Notes: generated by a model from the letters alone, not told the origin. A DNA stretch of 9,024 nt from Burkholderiales bacterium (GCA_027489195.1 JAIYAG010000520.1:1-9024); one strand, 5' to 3'. Numbered from the stretch's first letter, positions 1 to 6,114 are shown. Translations and numbers: made by a program.

Positions 1-363
1 CGCGGCCGGGTGGTCTGGCTCGATTTCTGGGCCTCCTGGTGCGGGCCCTGCAGGCAGTCCTTCCCCTGGATGGAGGCGATGCACCAGCGCCACGGCGCAC
101 AAGGCCTGCAGGTGATCGCCGTCAACCTCGACACCAAGCCCGAGGCGGCCCGCCGCTTCCTCGCCGAGCACCGCGCCTCGTTCACCGTCGCCTTCGACCC
201 GGCCGGCGACAGCGCCCGGCGCTACGCGGTGCGCGCGATGCCGACCTCGGTGCTGATCGGCGCCGACGGCCGCATCCGCACGGTCCACGCGGGCTTTCGC
301 GACGAGGACCGCGCGCCCCTCGAGACGGCACTGCGCGAAGCGCTCGCGGCGAGGGCGGCTTGA
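1..363 (+). CDS. TlpA-like thioredoxin-fold protein (5' end outside the window)
   Basis: The reading frame is open from the first base, so the gene starts upstream; the GTG at 10 lies inside the first beta strand of the fold and is unlikely to be the true start. The visible 120 residues hold a WCGPC redox motif (cysteine codons at 40-42 and 49-51) preceded by the typical V-V-W-L-D-F-W-A-S strand, and the cis-proline loop A-M-P-T-S (Pro codon 241-243) followed by V-L-I-G-A-D-G. This is the TlpA/ResA-like thioredoxin pattern; such proteins are normally exported and reduce or exchange disulfides in the periplasm, but the signal peptide would lie outside the window. The stop codon overlaps the next gene's ATG (TGATG), pointing to one transcript with the DUF4266, DUF3570 and apbE genes. 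Its partner is unknown; the cysteine-bearing tail of the neighbouring lipoprotein is an obvious candidate (inference). Confidence 0.9.
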   Translation, partial: RGRVVWLDFWASWCGPCRQSFPWMEAMHQRHGAQGLQVIAVNLDTKPEAARRFLAEHRASFTVAFDPAGDSARRYAVRAMPTSVLIGADGRIRTVHAGFRDEDRAPLETALREALAARAA

Positions 364-581
364 TGGCGCGCCTGCTGCTGCTGCTGGCGCTCGGCGCCGT
401 CGGCACGGGCTGCAGCGGACCGGTCGCGGTCCAGGCCTGGGAGAAGGGCGAGCTCGCCCGACCCGAGATGCGCTTCGACGCGGGTTCGCTCGAGAGCCGC
501 ATGAGCGAGCAGGTCTATCCGAGCAAGGAAGGCTCCTCCGGCGGGACCGGCGTGGGCGGCGGCGGCTGCGGCTGCAACTGA
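363..581 (+). CDS. DUF4266-type small lipoprotein with Gly-rich Cys-Gly-Cys tail
   Basis: This 72-residue protein begins with a leucine-rich hydrophobic segment (residues 3-12) and a probable lipobox ending G-T-G-C, with Cys17 as the likely lipidated residue; Gly rather than Leu at -3 is slightly atypical. The mature part holds A-W-E-K-G-E-L-A (25-32) and a conserved-looking Met36, which I recognise as the DUF4266 signature. The last 14 residues are nearly all glycine and end G-G-G-G-C-G-C-N, with Cys69 and Cys71 exposed at the very C-terminus. The start ATG at 363 overlaps the upstream stop and has a GAGG ribosome-binding site at 351-354 with 8-nt spacing. Function is not known. Two cysteines beside a thioredoxin gene suggest metal binding, a disulfide, or covalent attachment at the tail (inference). 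The same frame is open further upstream, but that extension only shadows the thioredoxin gene. Confidence 0.85.
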   Translation: MARLLLLLALGAVGTGCSGPVAVQAWEKGELARPEMRFDAGSLESRMSEQVYPSKEGSSGGTGVGGGGCGCN

Positions 582-591
582 GCGCCCCCGG

Positions 592-1731
592 ATGGACACC
601 CCCCGCCCCCCGATCGCCCCGGCCCTGCTCGCGGCCGCGCTCGCGCTGCCCGGCGTGTGCCCGCAGGCGGCCGCTCAGGCGCCGCCCGAACGCGCCCAGC
701 TCGATGTGCGCTGGCTCCGCTACATGGATTCGCAGCCGGGCCTGAAACGCATCCGCGTCGACACCCCGTCGATCGGGCTGCGTGTGCCGGTGGGGGACCG
801 CTGGAGCTTCGAAGGCGTGACCAGCTACGACGCGGTGTCGGGCGCCTCGCCGCGCTGGCACTCGTCGATCTCGGGCGCCTCGCGGATGCACGACGAGCGC
901 ACCGCCGGCGACGTGCGCGTCACGCGACACTGGGACCGCGCGACGCTGTCGGTCGGCGGCGCCTACTCGAGCGAGCACGATTACGTCTCGCGCGCGCTGT
1001 CGCTGCGCGCCAGCGTGGCCAGCGCCGACAACAACCGCACCTGGAGCTTCGGCCTGGGGCGTGCGGACGACCGCATCGACCCGGTCAACCGTGTCGTGAT
1101 CGACGAGCGCCGCCGCACCACCGACCTGCTGCTCGGCGTCACCCAGGTGCTGACGCCGGTCGACATCGTGCAGCTGAACGTGACGCACGCACGCGGCGAG
1201 GGCTACTACTCCGATCCGTACAAGTCGCTCGACAAGCGGCCCCGCGAGCGCGTGCAGACCGCTGTGCTGCTGCGCTGGAACCACCACTTCCAGGGCCCGG
1301 GCGCGACGATGCGCCTCGGCTGGCGCGCCTACACCGACAGCTGGGACGTGCGCTCGAACACGCTCACCGGGGAATGGGTGCAGCCGCTGGCCGGCGGCTG
1401 GACGCTGACGCCGTCGCTGCGCTACTACACGCAGAGCGCCGCGAACTTCTTCTACGGGCCGACCTACGATCCGACGCTGGGCGAGCCGTTCCCGGTCGGG
1501 TACATCACCGACATGGGCGCGCTGCGCTCGCCCGATGCGCGCCTGTCGGCGTTCGGTGCGGCGACCGTGGGCATGCGCGTGGCGAAGGCCATCGACCGCT
1601 CGAACCTGGTCGACTTCAAGGTCGAGTACTACGAGCAGCGCGGCGAATGGCGTGTCGGCGGCCCGGGCACCGGCGGCCTCGCGCCGCTGCGGGCGACGAT
1701 CATGCAGGTCGGGTTGACGCACCTGTTCTGA
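592..1731 (+). CDS. DUF3570-type outer-membrane beta-barrel protein
   Basis: The 379-residue product starts with a probable Sec signal peptide: a hydrophobic Ala/Leu stretch at residues 9-22, then A-A-A-Q-A at 26-30 with cleavage likely near Ala28, since Pro31 would block cleavage after Ala30. The mature chain alternates short amphipathic strands rich in Tyr, Trp, Arg and Ser with polar turns and ends in T-H-L-F, the terminal aromatic residue recognised by the BAM machinery. These features and its position between a DUF4266 gene and apbE support DUF3570, an uncharacterised barrel family. Residues 80-86 read D-A-V-S-G-A-S (bases 829-849), which fits the D-x-x-[S/T]-G-A-[S/T] consensus for ApbE flavinylation; S-I-S-G-A-S follows at 92-97. 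No cysteine remains after signal removal. The start lies 10 nt after the previous stop without a clear Shine-Dalgarno, so reinitiation is likely. Substrate or cofactor role is unknown. Confidence 0.82.
   Translation: MDTPRPPIAPALLAAALALPGVCPQAAAQAPPERAQLDVRWLRYMDSQPGLKRIRVDTPSIGLRVPVGDRWSFEGVTSYDAVSGASPRWHSSISGASRMHDERTAGDVRVTRHWDRATLSVGGAYSSEHDYVSRALSLRASVASADNNRTWSFGLGRADDRIDPVNRVVIDERRRTTDLLLGVTQVLTPVDIVQLNVTHARGEGYYSDPYKSLDKRPRERVQTAVLLRWNHHFQGPGATMRLGWRAYTDSWDVRSNTLTGEWVQPLAGGWTLTPSLRYYTQSAANFFYGPTYDPTLGEPFPVGYITDMGALRSPDARLSAFGAATVGMRVAKAIDRSNLVDFKVEYYEQRGEWRVGGPGTGGLAPLRATIMQVGLTHLF
829..882 (+). other. Candidate flavinylation motif (DAVSGAS) and repeated SGAS in the DUF3570 barrel
   Basis: Bases 829-849 encode D80-A-V-S-G-A-S86 and bases 862-882 encode S91-S-I-S-G-A-S97. 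The first matches the D-x-x-[S/T]-G-A-[S/T] motif in which ApbE attaches FMN to the last Ser/Thr in NqrB, NqrC and RnfG-type proteins; the second lacks the leading Asp. An apbE gene lies 900 bases downstream in the same gene set. Modification is inferred only, because such a short motif can occur by chance. Confidence 0.35.
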
Positions 1732-1748
1732 TCCGGCGAGCATCGGTG

Positions 1749-2648
1749 ATGCTGCGCCCCTTCGGCATCACCTTCGACGCGATGGCGAGCCGCTGCGAGG
1801 TCCGGCTCGCCGCGCCCGACGAGGCGCGTGCGAGCGCCTGGGCACAGCGCGCGATCGACGAGGTCCGCCGCATCGAGACCAAGTACTCGCGCTACCGCGA
1901 CGACAGCGTGGTGGCGGCGATCAACCGCGGCGCAGGCGCCGCCCCCGTCACGGTCGACGCCGAGACGCAGGCCCTGCTCGGCTATGCCGACGCGCTCTGG
2001 CGCGACAGCGGCGGACGCTTCGACGCCACCTCGGGCGTCCTGCGCCGCGCCTGGGACTTCCGTCGCGGCACCGTGCCCGAGGACGCCGCGCTCGACGCGC
2101 TGCGCCCGCTGATCGGCTGGCAGGACGTCGAGCGCGACGGCGCATCGGTCCGGCTCCCGCGCCGCGGCATGGAGCTCGACTTCGGCGGCTTCGGCAAGGA
2201 GTACGCCGCCGACCGGGCGGCCGAGGCGCTGCGCGCGGCGGGCGCGCGCCACGGCTTCGTCGACCTCGGTGGCGACATCCGCGCGATCGGGCCTCAGCCC
2301 GACGGCGCACCCTGGTCGATCGCGATCCAGGACCCGCGCGACCCGGGCGGCACGGTCGCCGCCTTCGCGCTCGCCGAGGGCGCGGTCTGCACCAGCGGCG
2401 ACTACGAACGCTTCTTCGAGCGCGACGGCGTGCGCCACTGCCACCTGCTCGATCCGCGCACCGGCCGGTCGGTGCGCCACTGGCGCTCGGTCACGGTGGT
2501 CGCGCCGGTCGCGGTGGCCGCCGGCGGCTACACGACGATCGCGATGCTGCTCGAGGCCGATGCGCCCGCCCACCTCGAGCGCACCGGCCTGCCCTGGCTC
2601 GCGGTCGGGCCCGACGGCACGCTGTTGTCCTCGCCCGGGCTCGGCTGA
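1749..2648 (+). CDS. apbE: ApbE-type FAD:protein FMN transferase
   Basis: This 299-residue protein shows the ApbE order of motifs: D-A-M-A-S near the N-terminus (10-14, the position of the usual M-G-T), G-R-F-D-A-T-S-G (89-96), L-D-F-G-G-F-G-K-E-Y-A-A-D (143-155), D-L-G-G-D-I (172-177), S-G-D-Y-E-R-F (216-222) and H-L-L-D-P-R-T-G (232-239). Family members move FMN from FAD onto a Ser/Thr of a target protein with Mg2+ help. Two points are odd. The usual A-D-x-x-[S/T]-T metal-site motif reads A-G-G-Y-T-T (258-263), so the Asp is replaced by Gly. There is also no hydrophobic leader, although most bacterial ApbE proteins are exported; extending upstream in frame adds only residues shadowing the DUF3570 gene. 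ATG at 1749 is chosen over GTG at 1746; the gap to the previous stop is 17 nt with a weak GGCGAG. The likely target is one of the neighbours (inference). Confidence 0.9.
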   Translation: MLRPFGITFDAMASRCEVRLAAPDEARASAWAQRAIDEVRRIETKYSRYRDDSVVAAINRGAGAAPVTVDAETQALLGYADALWRDSGGRFDATSGVLRRAWDFRRGTVPEDAALDALRPLIGWQDVERDGASVRLPRRGMELDFGGFGKEYAADRAAEALRAAGARHGFVDLGGDIRAIGPQPDGAPWSIAIQDPRDPGGTVAAFALAEGAVCTSGDYERFFERDGVRHCHLLDPRTGRSVRHWRSVTVVAPVAVAAGGYTTIAMLLEADAPAHLERTGLPWLAVGPDGTLLSSPGLG

Positions 2649-2687
2649 AGCGCGGCCGCGGCCGCCTCGCGCGCGGGCCGAGGCCGC

Positions 2688-2705
2688 CGCGGGGACGGCC
2701 CCGCG
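2688..2705 (+). terminator. GC-rich hairpin after apbE, possible terminator without a U-tract
   Basis: The arms CGCGGGG (2688-2694) and CCCCGCG (2699-2705) are perfect reverse complements around the loop ACGG. It lies 40 nt after the apbE stop and ahead of the ruvB promoter, where a terminator would be expected. No run of T follows, so it is not a standard intrinsic terminator; in such a GC-rich gap a 7-bp stem may also arise by chance. Confidence 0.35.
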
Positions 2706-2737
2706 CACGCCCGGGCAGGCCGCCCCCGCCGCTCCGA

Positions 2738-2743
2738 TAGAAT
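2738..2743 (+). promoter_or_regulatory. Probable -10 box of ruvB, 6 nt before the start codon
   Basis: TAGAAT stands out in a gap otherwise nearly free of A/T. Transcription starting about 7 nt downstream would begin at or next to the A of the ruvB ATG at 2750, giving a leaderless message; consistent with this, no Shine-Dalgarno precedes the ATG. No convincing -35 hexamer is seen. Confidence 0.55.
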
Positions 2744-2749
2744 GCACCG

Positions 2750-3805
2750 ATGATCGAACACGACCGCCTGATCGCGCCCGGACCGGCCTCGCCGGCCGAA
2801 GAGGCGGTCGAGCGCGCGCTGCGCCCGAAGGCGCTCGCCGACTACGTCGGCCAGCCGCGCATCCGCGAGCAGCTCGAGATCTTCGTCAGCGCGGCCCGCA
2901 AGCGCGGCGAGGCGCTCGATCACCTGCTGCTGTTCGGGCCGCCGGGGCTCGGCAAGACGACCCTCGCGCACATCGTCGCCGCCGAGATGGGGGTCAACCT
3001 GCGCCAGACCTCGGGCCCGGTGCTCGAGCGCCCCGGCGACCTCGCGGCGCTGCTCACCAACCTCGAGAAGAACGACGTCCTCTTCATCGACGAGATCCAC
3101 CGGCTGAGCCCGGTCGTCGAGGAGATCCTGTATCCCGCGCTCGAGGACTTCCAGATCGACATCATGATCGGCGAGGGCCCGGCCGCGCGCTCGATCAAGC
3201 TCGACCTGCAGCCGTTCACGCTGGTCGGCGCCACCACCCGCGCCGGCATGCTGACCAATCCGCTGCGCGACCGGTTCGGCATCGTCGCGCGTCTCGAGTT
3301 CTACGACGTCGACGACCTCACGAAGATCGTGACCCGCTCGGCCGCGCTGCTCAAGGCCCCGACCGACGACGGCGGCGCGCGCGAGATCGCGCGGCGCGCC
3401 CGCGGCACGCCGCGCATCGCCAACCGACTGCTGCGCCGGGTGCGCGACTACGCCGAGGTCAAGGCCCAGGGCGTGGTCACCGCCGAGGTCGCCGACCGGG
3501 CGCTCACCATGCTCGACGTCGATCGCATCGGCCTCGACACCATGGACCGGCGGCTGCTGCTGGCCGTCATCGAGAAGTTCTCGGGCGGCCCGGTCGGGCT
3601 CGACAACGTCGCGGCCGCGATCGGCGAGGAGCGCGACACCATCGAGGACGTGCTCGAGCCCTACCTGATCCAGCAGGGCTTCCTGCAGCGCACGCCGCGC
3701 GGGCGGGTCGCATCGGCCGCCGCCTGGCGGCACTTCGGGCTCGCCGCCCCGGACCGGCAGCCCGCCACGGACCTCTTCGACGGCGTCGACGGCGGCGCCG
3801 CATGA
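2750..3805 (+). CDS. ruvB: RuvB, Holliday junction branch-migration DNA helicase
   Basis: This 351-residue AAA+ ATPase has the usual RuvB length. Visible elements are R-P-K-A-L-A-D-Y-V-G-Q (25-35), Walker A G-P-P-G-L-G-K-T-T (63-71), Walker B F-I-D-E-I-H (112-117), sensor 1 A-T-T-R-A-G (161-166), the arginine-finger region L-R-D-R-F-G (172-177), sensor 2 G-T-P-R-I-A-N-R-L (219-227), and a C-terminal winged helix (about 275-325). RuvB hexamers, loaded by RuvA, pump DNA through the Holliday junction so that RuvC can resolve it during recombinational repair. ruvA and ruvC, often immediately upstream, are absent here; apbE takes that place. The stop overlaps the rhomboid start by four bases (ATGA), so the two are probably co-transcribed. 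I see no LexA-type box in the short upstream gap. Confidence 0.97.
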   Translation: MIEHDRLIAPGPASPAEEAVERALRPKALADYVGQPRIREQLEIFVSAARKRGEALDHLLLFGPPGLGKTTLAHIVAAEMGVNLRQTSGPVLERPGDLAALLTNLEKNDVLFIDEIHRLSPVVEEILYPALEDFQIDIMIGEGPAARSIKLDLQPFTLVGATTRAGMLTNPLRDRFGIVARLEFYDVDDLTKIVTRSAALLKAPTDDGGAREIARRARGTPRIANRLLRRVRDYAEVKAQGVVTAEVADRALTMLDVDRIGLDTMDRRLLLAVIEKFSGGPVGLDNVAAAIGEERDTIEDVLEPYLIQQGFLQRTPRGRVASAAAWRHFGLAAPDRQPATDLFDGVDGGAA

Positions 3806-4539
3806 GCGCACCGGTCGATCACAACGACTTCGTGTGGCGGCTGCACGAGGCGACGCCCCGCACCTGGGTCACCCCGACGCTGATCACGCTCAACGTCGCG
3901 GTCTGGCTGCTGAACCTGCTCTCCGGCCTGTCGCCGATGTCGCCGAGCGCGCAGGAGCTGGCCCTCTGGGGCGGCAACTTCCTGCCGCTGACGCTCGAGC
4001 AGCCGTGGCGGCTGCTGTCGGCGATGTTCCTGCACGGCGGCATCATCCATCTGGGCTTCAACATGTGGGCGCTCTGGAACACCGGACGCCTGGCCGAGCG
4101 CTTCTACGGCAACACGCAGCTCGCGCTCATCTATCTCGTCGCCGGCCTCGCGGGCTCGATGGCGAGCCTGTTCTTCGCGGCGCGCACCGGCGTCTCGGTC
4201 GGTGCGTCGGGCGCCATCTTCGGCGTGGTCGGCTGCCTGCTCGCCGCGCTGTCCACCAAGGCCGACAAGCTGCCGCCCGAGCTGGCGAAGTCGATGCGCT
4301 CGTCGATGCTGACCTTCGTCGCCTTCTCGCTGGTGCTGGGCTTCACGGCGGGCTTCATCGACAACGCCGCGCACATCGGCGGGCTCGCGGGCGGCTACCT
4401 GATGGGCATGGTGATGGCCGAGAAGTTCGATGCCGACGAGTTCCGCCGGCAGGGCGCCGTGCGCGCGCTGGCGGCGACGGCGCTCGCCGCGCTGCTGCTC
4501 TGGGGCGCGTGGTCGATGCTCGTGCCGGGCCGGAGCTGA
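3802..4539 (+). CDS. Rhomboid-family intramembrane serine protease
   Basis: This 245-residue polytopic membrane protein has the rhomboid catalytic layout: H-x-x-x-N in H83-L-G-F-N87 (membrane helix 2), the nucleophile in G-A-S-G-A-I-F-G with Ser136, and the dyad base in A-A-H-I-G-G-L-A-G-G with His191. Hydrophobic segments lie near 25-42, 72-92, 106-127, 133-151, 170-186, 190-206 and 223-241, consistent with a six-helix core plus one extra C-terminal helix. Rhomboids cleave transmembrane segments of other proteins within the lipid bilayer; the substrate cannot be told from sequence. All catalytic residues are present, so it should be active. ATG 3802 overlaps the ruvB stop by four bases and lacks a clear Shine-Dalgarno, which favours coupling to ruvB translation. 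I see no functional link to RuvB beyond shared transcription. Confidence 0.93.
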   Translation: MSAPVDHNDFVWRLHEATPRTWVTPTLITLNVAVWLLNLLSGLSPMSPSAQELALWGGNFLPLTLEQPWRLLSAMFLHGGIIHLGFNMWALWNTGRLAERFYGNTQLALIYLVAGLAGSMASLFFAARTGVSVGASGAIFGVVGCLLAALSTKADKLPPELAKSMRSSMLTFVAFSLVLGFTAGFIDNAAHIGGLAGGYLMGMVMAEKFDADEFRRQGAVRALAATALAALLLWGAWSMLVPGRS

Positions 4540-4561
4540 CGGGCGGCGGCCCGGGCCTTGG

Positions 4562-4567
4562 TAGAAT
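4562..4567 (+). promoter_or_regulatory. Probable -10 box of the ybgC-tolQRA operon, 8 nt before the start codon
   Basis: TAGAAT lies in the 36-nt gap between the rhomboid stop and the ybgC ATG (4576). A transcript starting about 7 nt downstream would have zero to two untranslated bases. CTGACG at 4536-4541 resembles a -35 element but sits 20 nt away, longer than the usual 16-18, so the -35 is uncertain. Confidence 0.55.
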
Positions 4568-4575
4568 CGGGGTCG

Positions 4576-4989
4576 ATGAGCGAGGCCCGCAGCCACTCGA
4601 TCCGCGTGCGCGTGTACTACGAGGACACCGACGCGGGCGGGATCGTCTACCACGCGACCTACCTGCGCTGGATGGAGCGCGTGCGCAGCGACTGGCTGCG
4701 TGCGCTCGGCGAGCGCCACGATGCGATGGCCGCGGCGGGCCTGCAGTTCGTGGTCAGCGAGGTCGACATCCGCTTCCGGCGACCGGCGCGGCTCGACGAC
4801 CTGCTCGACGTGGACCTCGAGGTGATCGAGGTCCGACGCGCATCGCTGCGGCTCGCGCAGCGCACGCGCGGCGCCGACGGCGGCCCGCTGCTCGCCGACG
4901 CGACCGTGCGCGTCGCGGTGATGGATCGCCACTCCGGCCGCCCGGCGCCCTTGCCGAAGCGCCTGCTCGACACGCTTGGAGCCCCATGA
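4576..4989 (+). CDS. ybgC: YbgC, Tol-Pal-associated acyl-CoA thioesterase
   Basis: This 137-residue hotdog-fold protein begins with a hallmark of the 4-hydroxybenzoyl-CoA thioesterase/YbgC family: Y-Y-E-D-T-D-A-G-G-I-V-Y-H (14-26), where Asp19 is the likely catalytic carboxylate and His26 the conserved partner. YbgC proteins are cytoplasmic enzymes that hydrolyse acyl-CoA (or acyl-ACP) thioesters and are linked to phospholipid metabolism; the gene typically heads the tol-pal cluster, as here. Length matches E. coli YbgC (about 134). I chose ATG 4576; the only in-frame extension is six codons from a TTG at 4558, upstream of the -10 box. The stop overlaps the tolQ ATG by four bases (ATGA), supporting coupled translation. 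Confidence 0.94.
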   Translation: MSEARSHSIRVRVYYEDTDAGGIVYHATYLRWMERVRSDWLRALGERHDAMAAAGLQFVVSEVDIRFRRPARLDDLLDVDLEVIEVRRASLRLAQRTRGADGGPLLADATVRVAVMDRHSGRPAPLPKRLLDTLGAP

Positions 4990-5660
4990 ACAACAACGAC
5001 ATGTCGATCCTCTCGCTGGTGACCAACGCCAGCGTCCTCGTGCAGTGCGTGATGGCCGGACTGCTCGCGATCTCGATCGCCTCCTGGACGGTGATCTTCA
5101 GGAAGGGCTTCCAGATCCGCGCCGCGCGCGCGGCCACCGAACGCTTCGAGTCCGAGTTCTGGCGCCCCGGCGACCTGCATGCGCTGTACGAGCGCACCGC
5201 CGAGCAGCCGGGCGACCACGGCCCGCTCGCGCGGATCTTCGAGTCCGGCATGCGCGAGTTCCTCAAGACCCGCCAGCAGAAGCCGGGCGACGCCAACGCG
5301 ATGCTCGAGGCCGCGCGCCGCGCGATGCGCGCCGCCTACCAGCGCGAGATGGACGCCCTCGAGTCCAGCCTCGCGTTCCTCGCCTCGGCCGGCTCGGTCA
5401 GCCCGTACATCGGCCTCTTCGGCACGGTCTGGGGCATCATGAATTCGTTCCGCGGCCTGGCCAACGTCAAGCAGGCGACGCTGGCCGCGGTCGCCCCCGG
5501 CATCGCCGAGGCGCTGGTGGCGACCGCCATCGGCCTGTTCGCCGCGATCCCGGCCTTCGTCGCCTACAACCGCTTCTCCTACGACGTGGAGCGGCTGTCG
5601 AACCGCTTCGACACCTTCGTCGAGGAGTTCTCCAACATCCTGCAGCGCCAGGCGCGCTGA
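4986..5660 (+). CDS. tolQ: TolQ, inner-membrane proton-channel subunit of the Tol system
   Basis: The 224-residue product matches the TolQ/ExbB/MotA family in length and layout: a first membrane helix at about 16-38, a cytoplasmic domain with many Arg and Glu (40-125), and two helices at about 128-152 and 165-195 that line the proton path. Diagnostic stretches are Y-I-G-L-F-G-T-V-W-G-I-M (141-152) and A-P-G-I-A-E-A-L-V-A-T-A-I-G-L (170-184), including the conserved Thr147 and Thr180. TolQ forms a pentamer around a TolR dimer and converts the proton gradient into motion of TolA for outer-membrane constriction at division. GGAG at 4978-4981 with 4-nt spacing serves as ribosome-binding site, and the ATG overlaps the ybgC stop. 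The Tol context favours TolQ over ExbB. Confidence 0.96.
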   Translation: MNNNDMSILSLVTNASVLVQCVMAGLLAISIASWTVIFRKGFQIRAARAATERFESEFWRPGDLHALYERTAEQPGDHGPLARIFESGMREFLKTRQQKPGDANAMLEAARRAMRAAYQREMDALESSLAFLASAGSVSPYIGLFGTVWGIMNSFRGLANVKQATLAAVAPGIAEALVATAIGLFAAIPAFVAYNRFSYDVERLSNRFDTFVEEFSNILQRQAR

Positions 5661-5676
5661 ACACCGGAGCCACGCG

Positions 5677-6114
5677 ATGTCCAGCGTCTCCTCGTCCCGC
5701 CGCGGCGGCCGGCGCCGGTTCGTGTCCGAGATCAACGTCGTGCCGTACATCGACGTGATGCTCGTGCTGCTGGTGATCTTCATGGTCACCGCGCCGCTGC
5801 AGCCGCCCGGCCAGATCGAGGTGCCGGGGGCCGGCCAGAGCAGTTCGCCCCCCGACGCGCTGGTCGAGATCCGCCTGGGCGCCGGCGGCGAGCTGCGCAT
5901 GGTCACGCGCAACATGCCCCAGCAGTTCGACCGCACCGTCGGCGAGCGCGACATCGCGCCGACGCTGCGCAGCTTCGGCGAGCCCGGCACGCTGGCGGTG
6001 CTGATCGCGGCCGACCAGAAGGTGCCCTACGGCGACGTGGTGAAGCTGATGGACCAGGTGCGCGCCGCGGGCGCCGGCCGGGTCGGCCTGATGGTGCGGG
6101 GCAAGGACTCGTGA
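5677..6114 (+). CDS. tolR: TolR, inner-membrane/periplasmic motor subunit of the Tol system
   Basis: This 145-residue protein has the ExbD/TolR plan: a short basic cytoplasmic N-terminus (S-R-R-G-G-R-R-R, 7-14), the S-E-I-N-V-V-P-Y-I-D-V-M-L-V-L-L motif (17-32) entering a single membrane helix (to about residue 38), and a periplasmic domain. Asp26 corresponds to the essential proton-carrying Asp23 of E. coli TolR. The C-terminal part ends with an amphipathic helix (D-V-V-K-L-M-D-Q-V-R-A-A) and a strand (V-G-L-M-V), as in the peptidoglycan-binding domain. GGAG at 5666-5669 lies 7 nt before the ATG, a good ribosome-binding site; the gap from tolQ is 16 nt. The stop overlaps the GTG of tolA (GTGA). 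Confidence 0.96.
   Translation: MSSVSSSRRGGRRRFVSEINVVPYIDVMLVLLVIFMVTAPLQPPGQIEVPGAGQSSSPPDALVEIRLGAGGELRMVTRNMPQQFDRTVGERDIAPTLRSFGEPGTLAVLIAADQKVPYGDVVKLMDQVRAAGAGRVGLMVRGKDS

Larger units (their letters stand above)
2649..2749. other. Intergenic region between apbE and ruvB
   Basis: This 101-base gap is almost purely G/C until the -10 box. It holds a 14-bp palindrome at 2652-2665, an imperfect inverted repeat (arms 2664-2669 and 2679-2684), the hairpin at 2688-2705, and a promoter -10 just before ruvB. It separates the redox gene set from ruvB and is where transcription most plausibly ends and restarts. Confidence 0.6.

Noticed and set aside
2652..2665. 14-bp GC palindrome (two overlapping GCGGCCGC sites)
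   Set aside because: It is composed only of G and C in a gap of the same composition, so it is weak evidence for a regulator site.
1629..2747. Long minus-strand open frame opposite apbE (372 codons)
   Set aside because: It is rich in Arg/Ala/Gly, has no family motifs, and mirrors a well-supported plus-strand gene; such antisense frames are expected from the extreme GC third-position bias.
2528..3811. Long minus-strand open frame opposite ruvB (427 codons)
   Set aside because: ruvB on the plus strand has every family motif; the antisense product is compositionally biased and unrecognisable.
4659..5990. Minus-strand open frame opposite ybgC-tolQ-tolR (443 codons)
   Set aside because: It spans three clear plus-strand genes and their junctions, with no recognisable domain.
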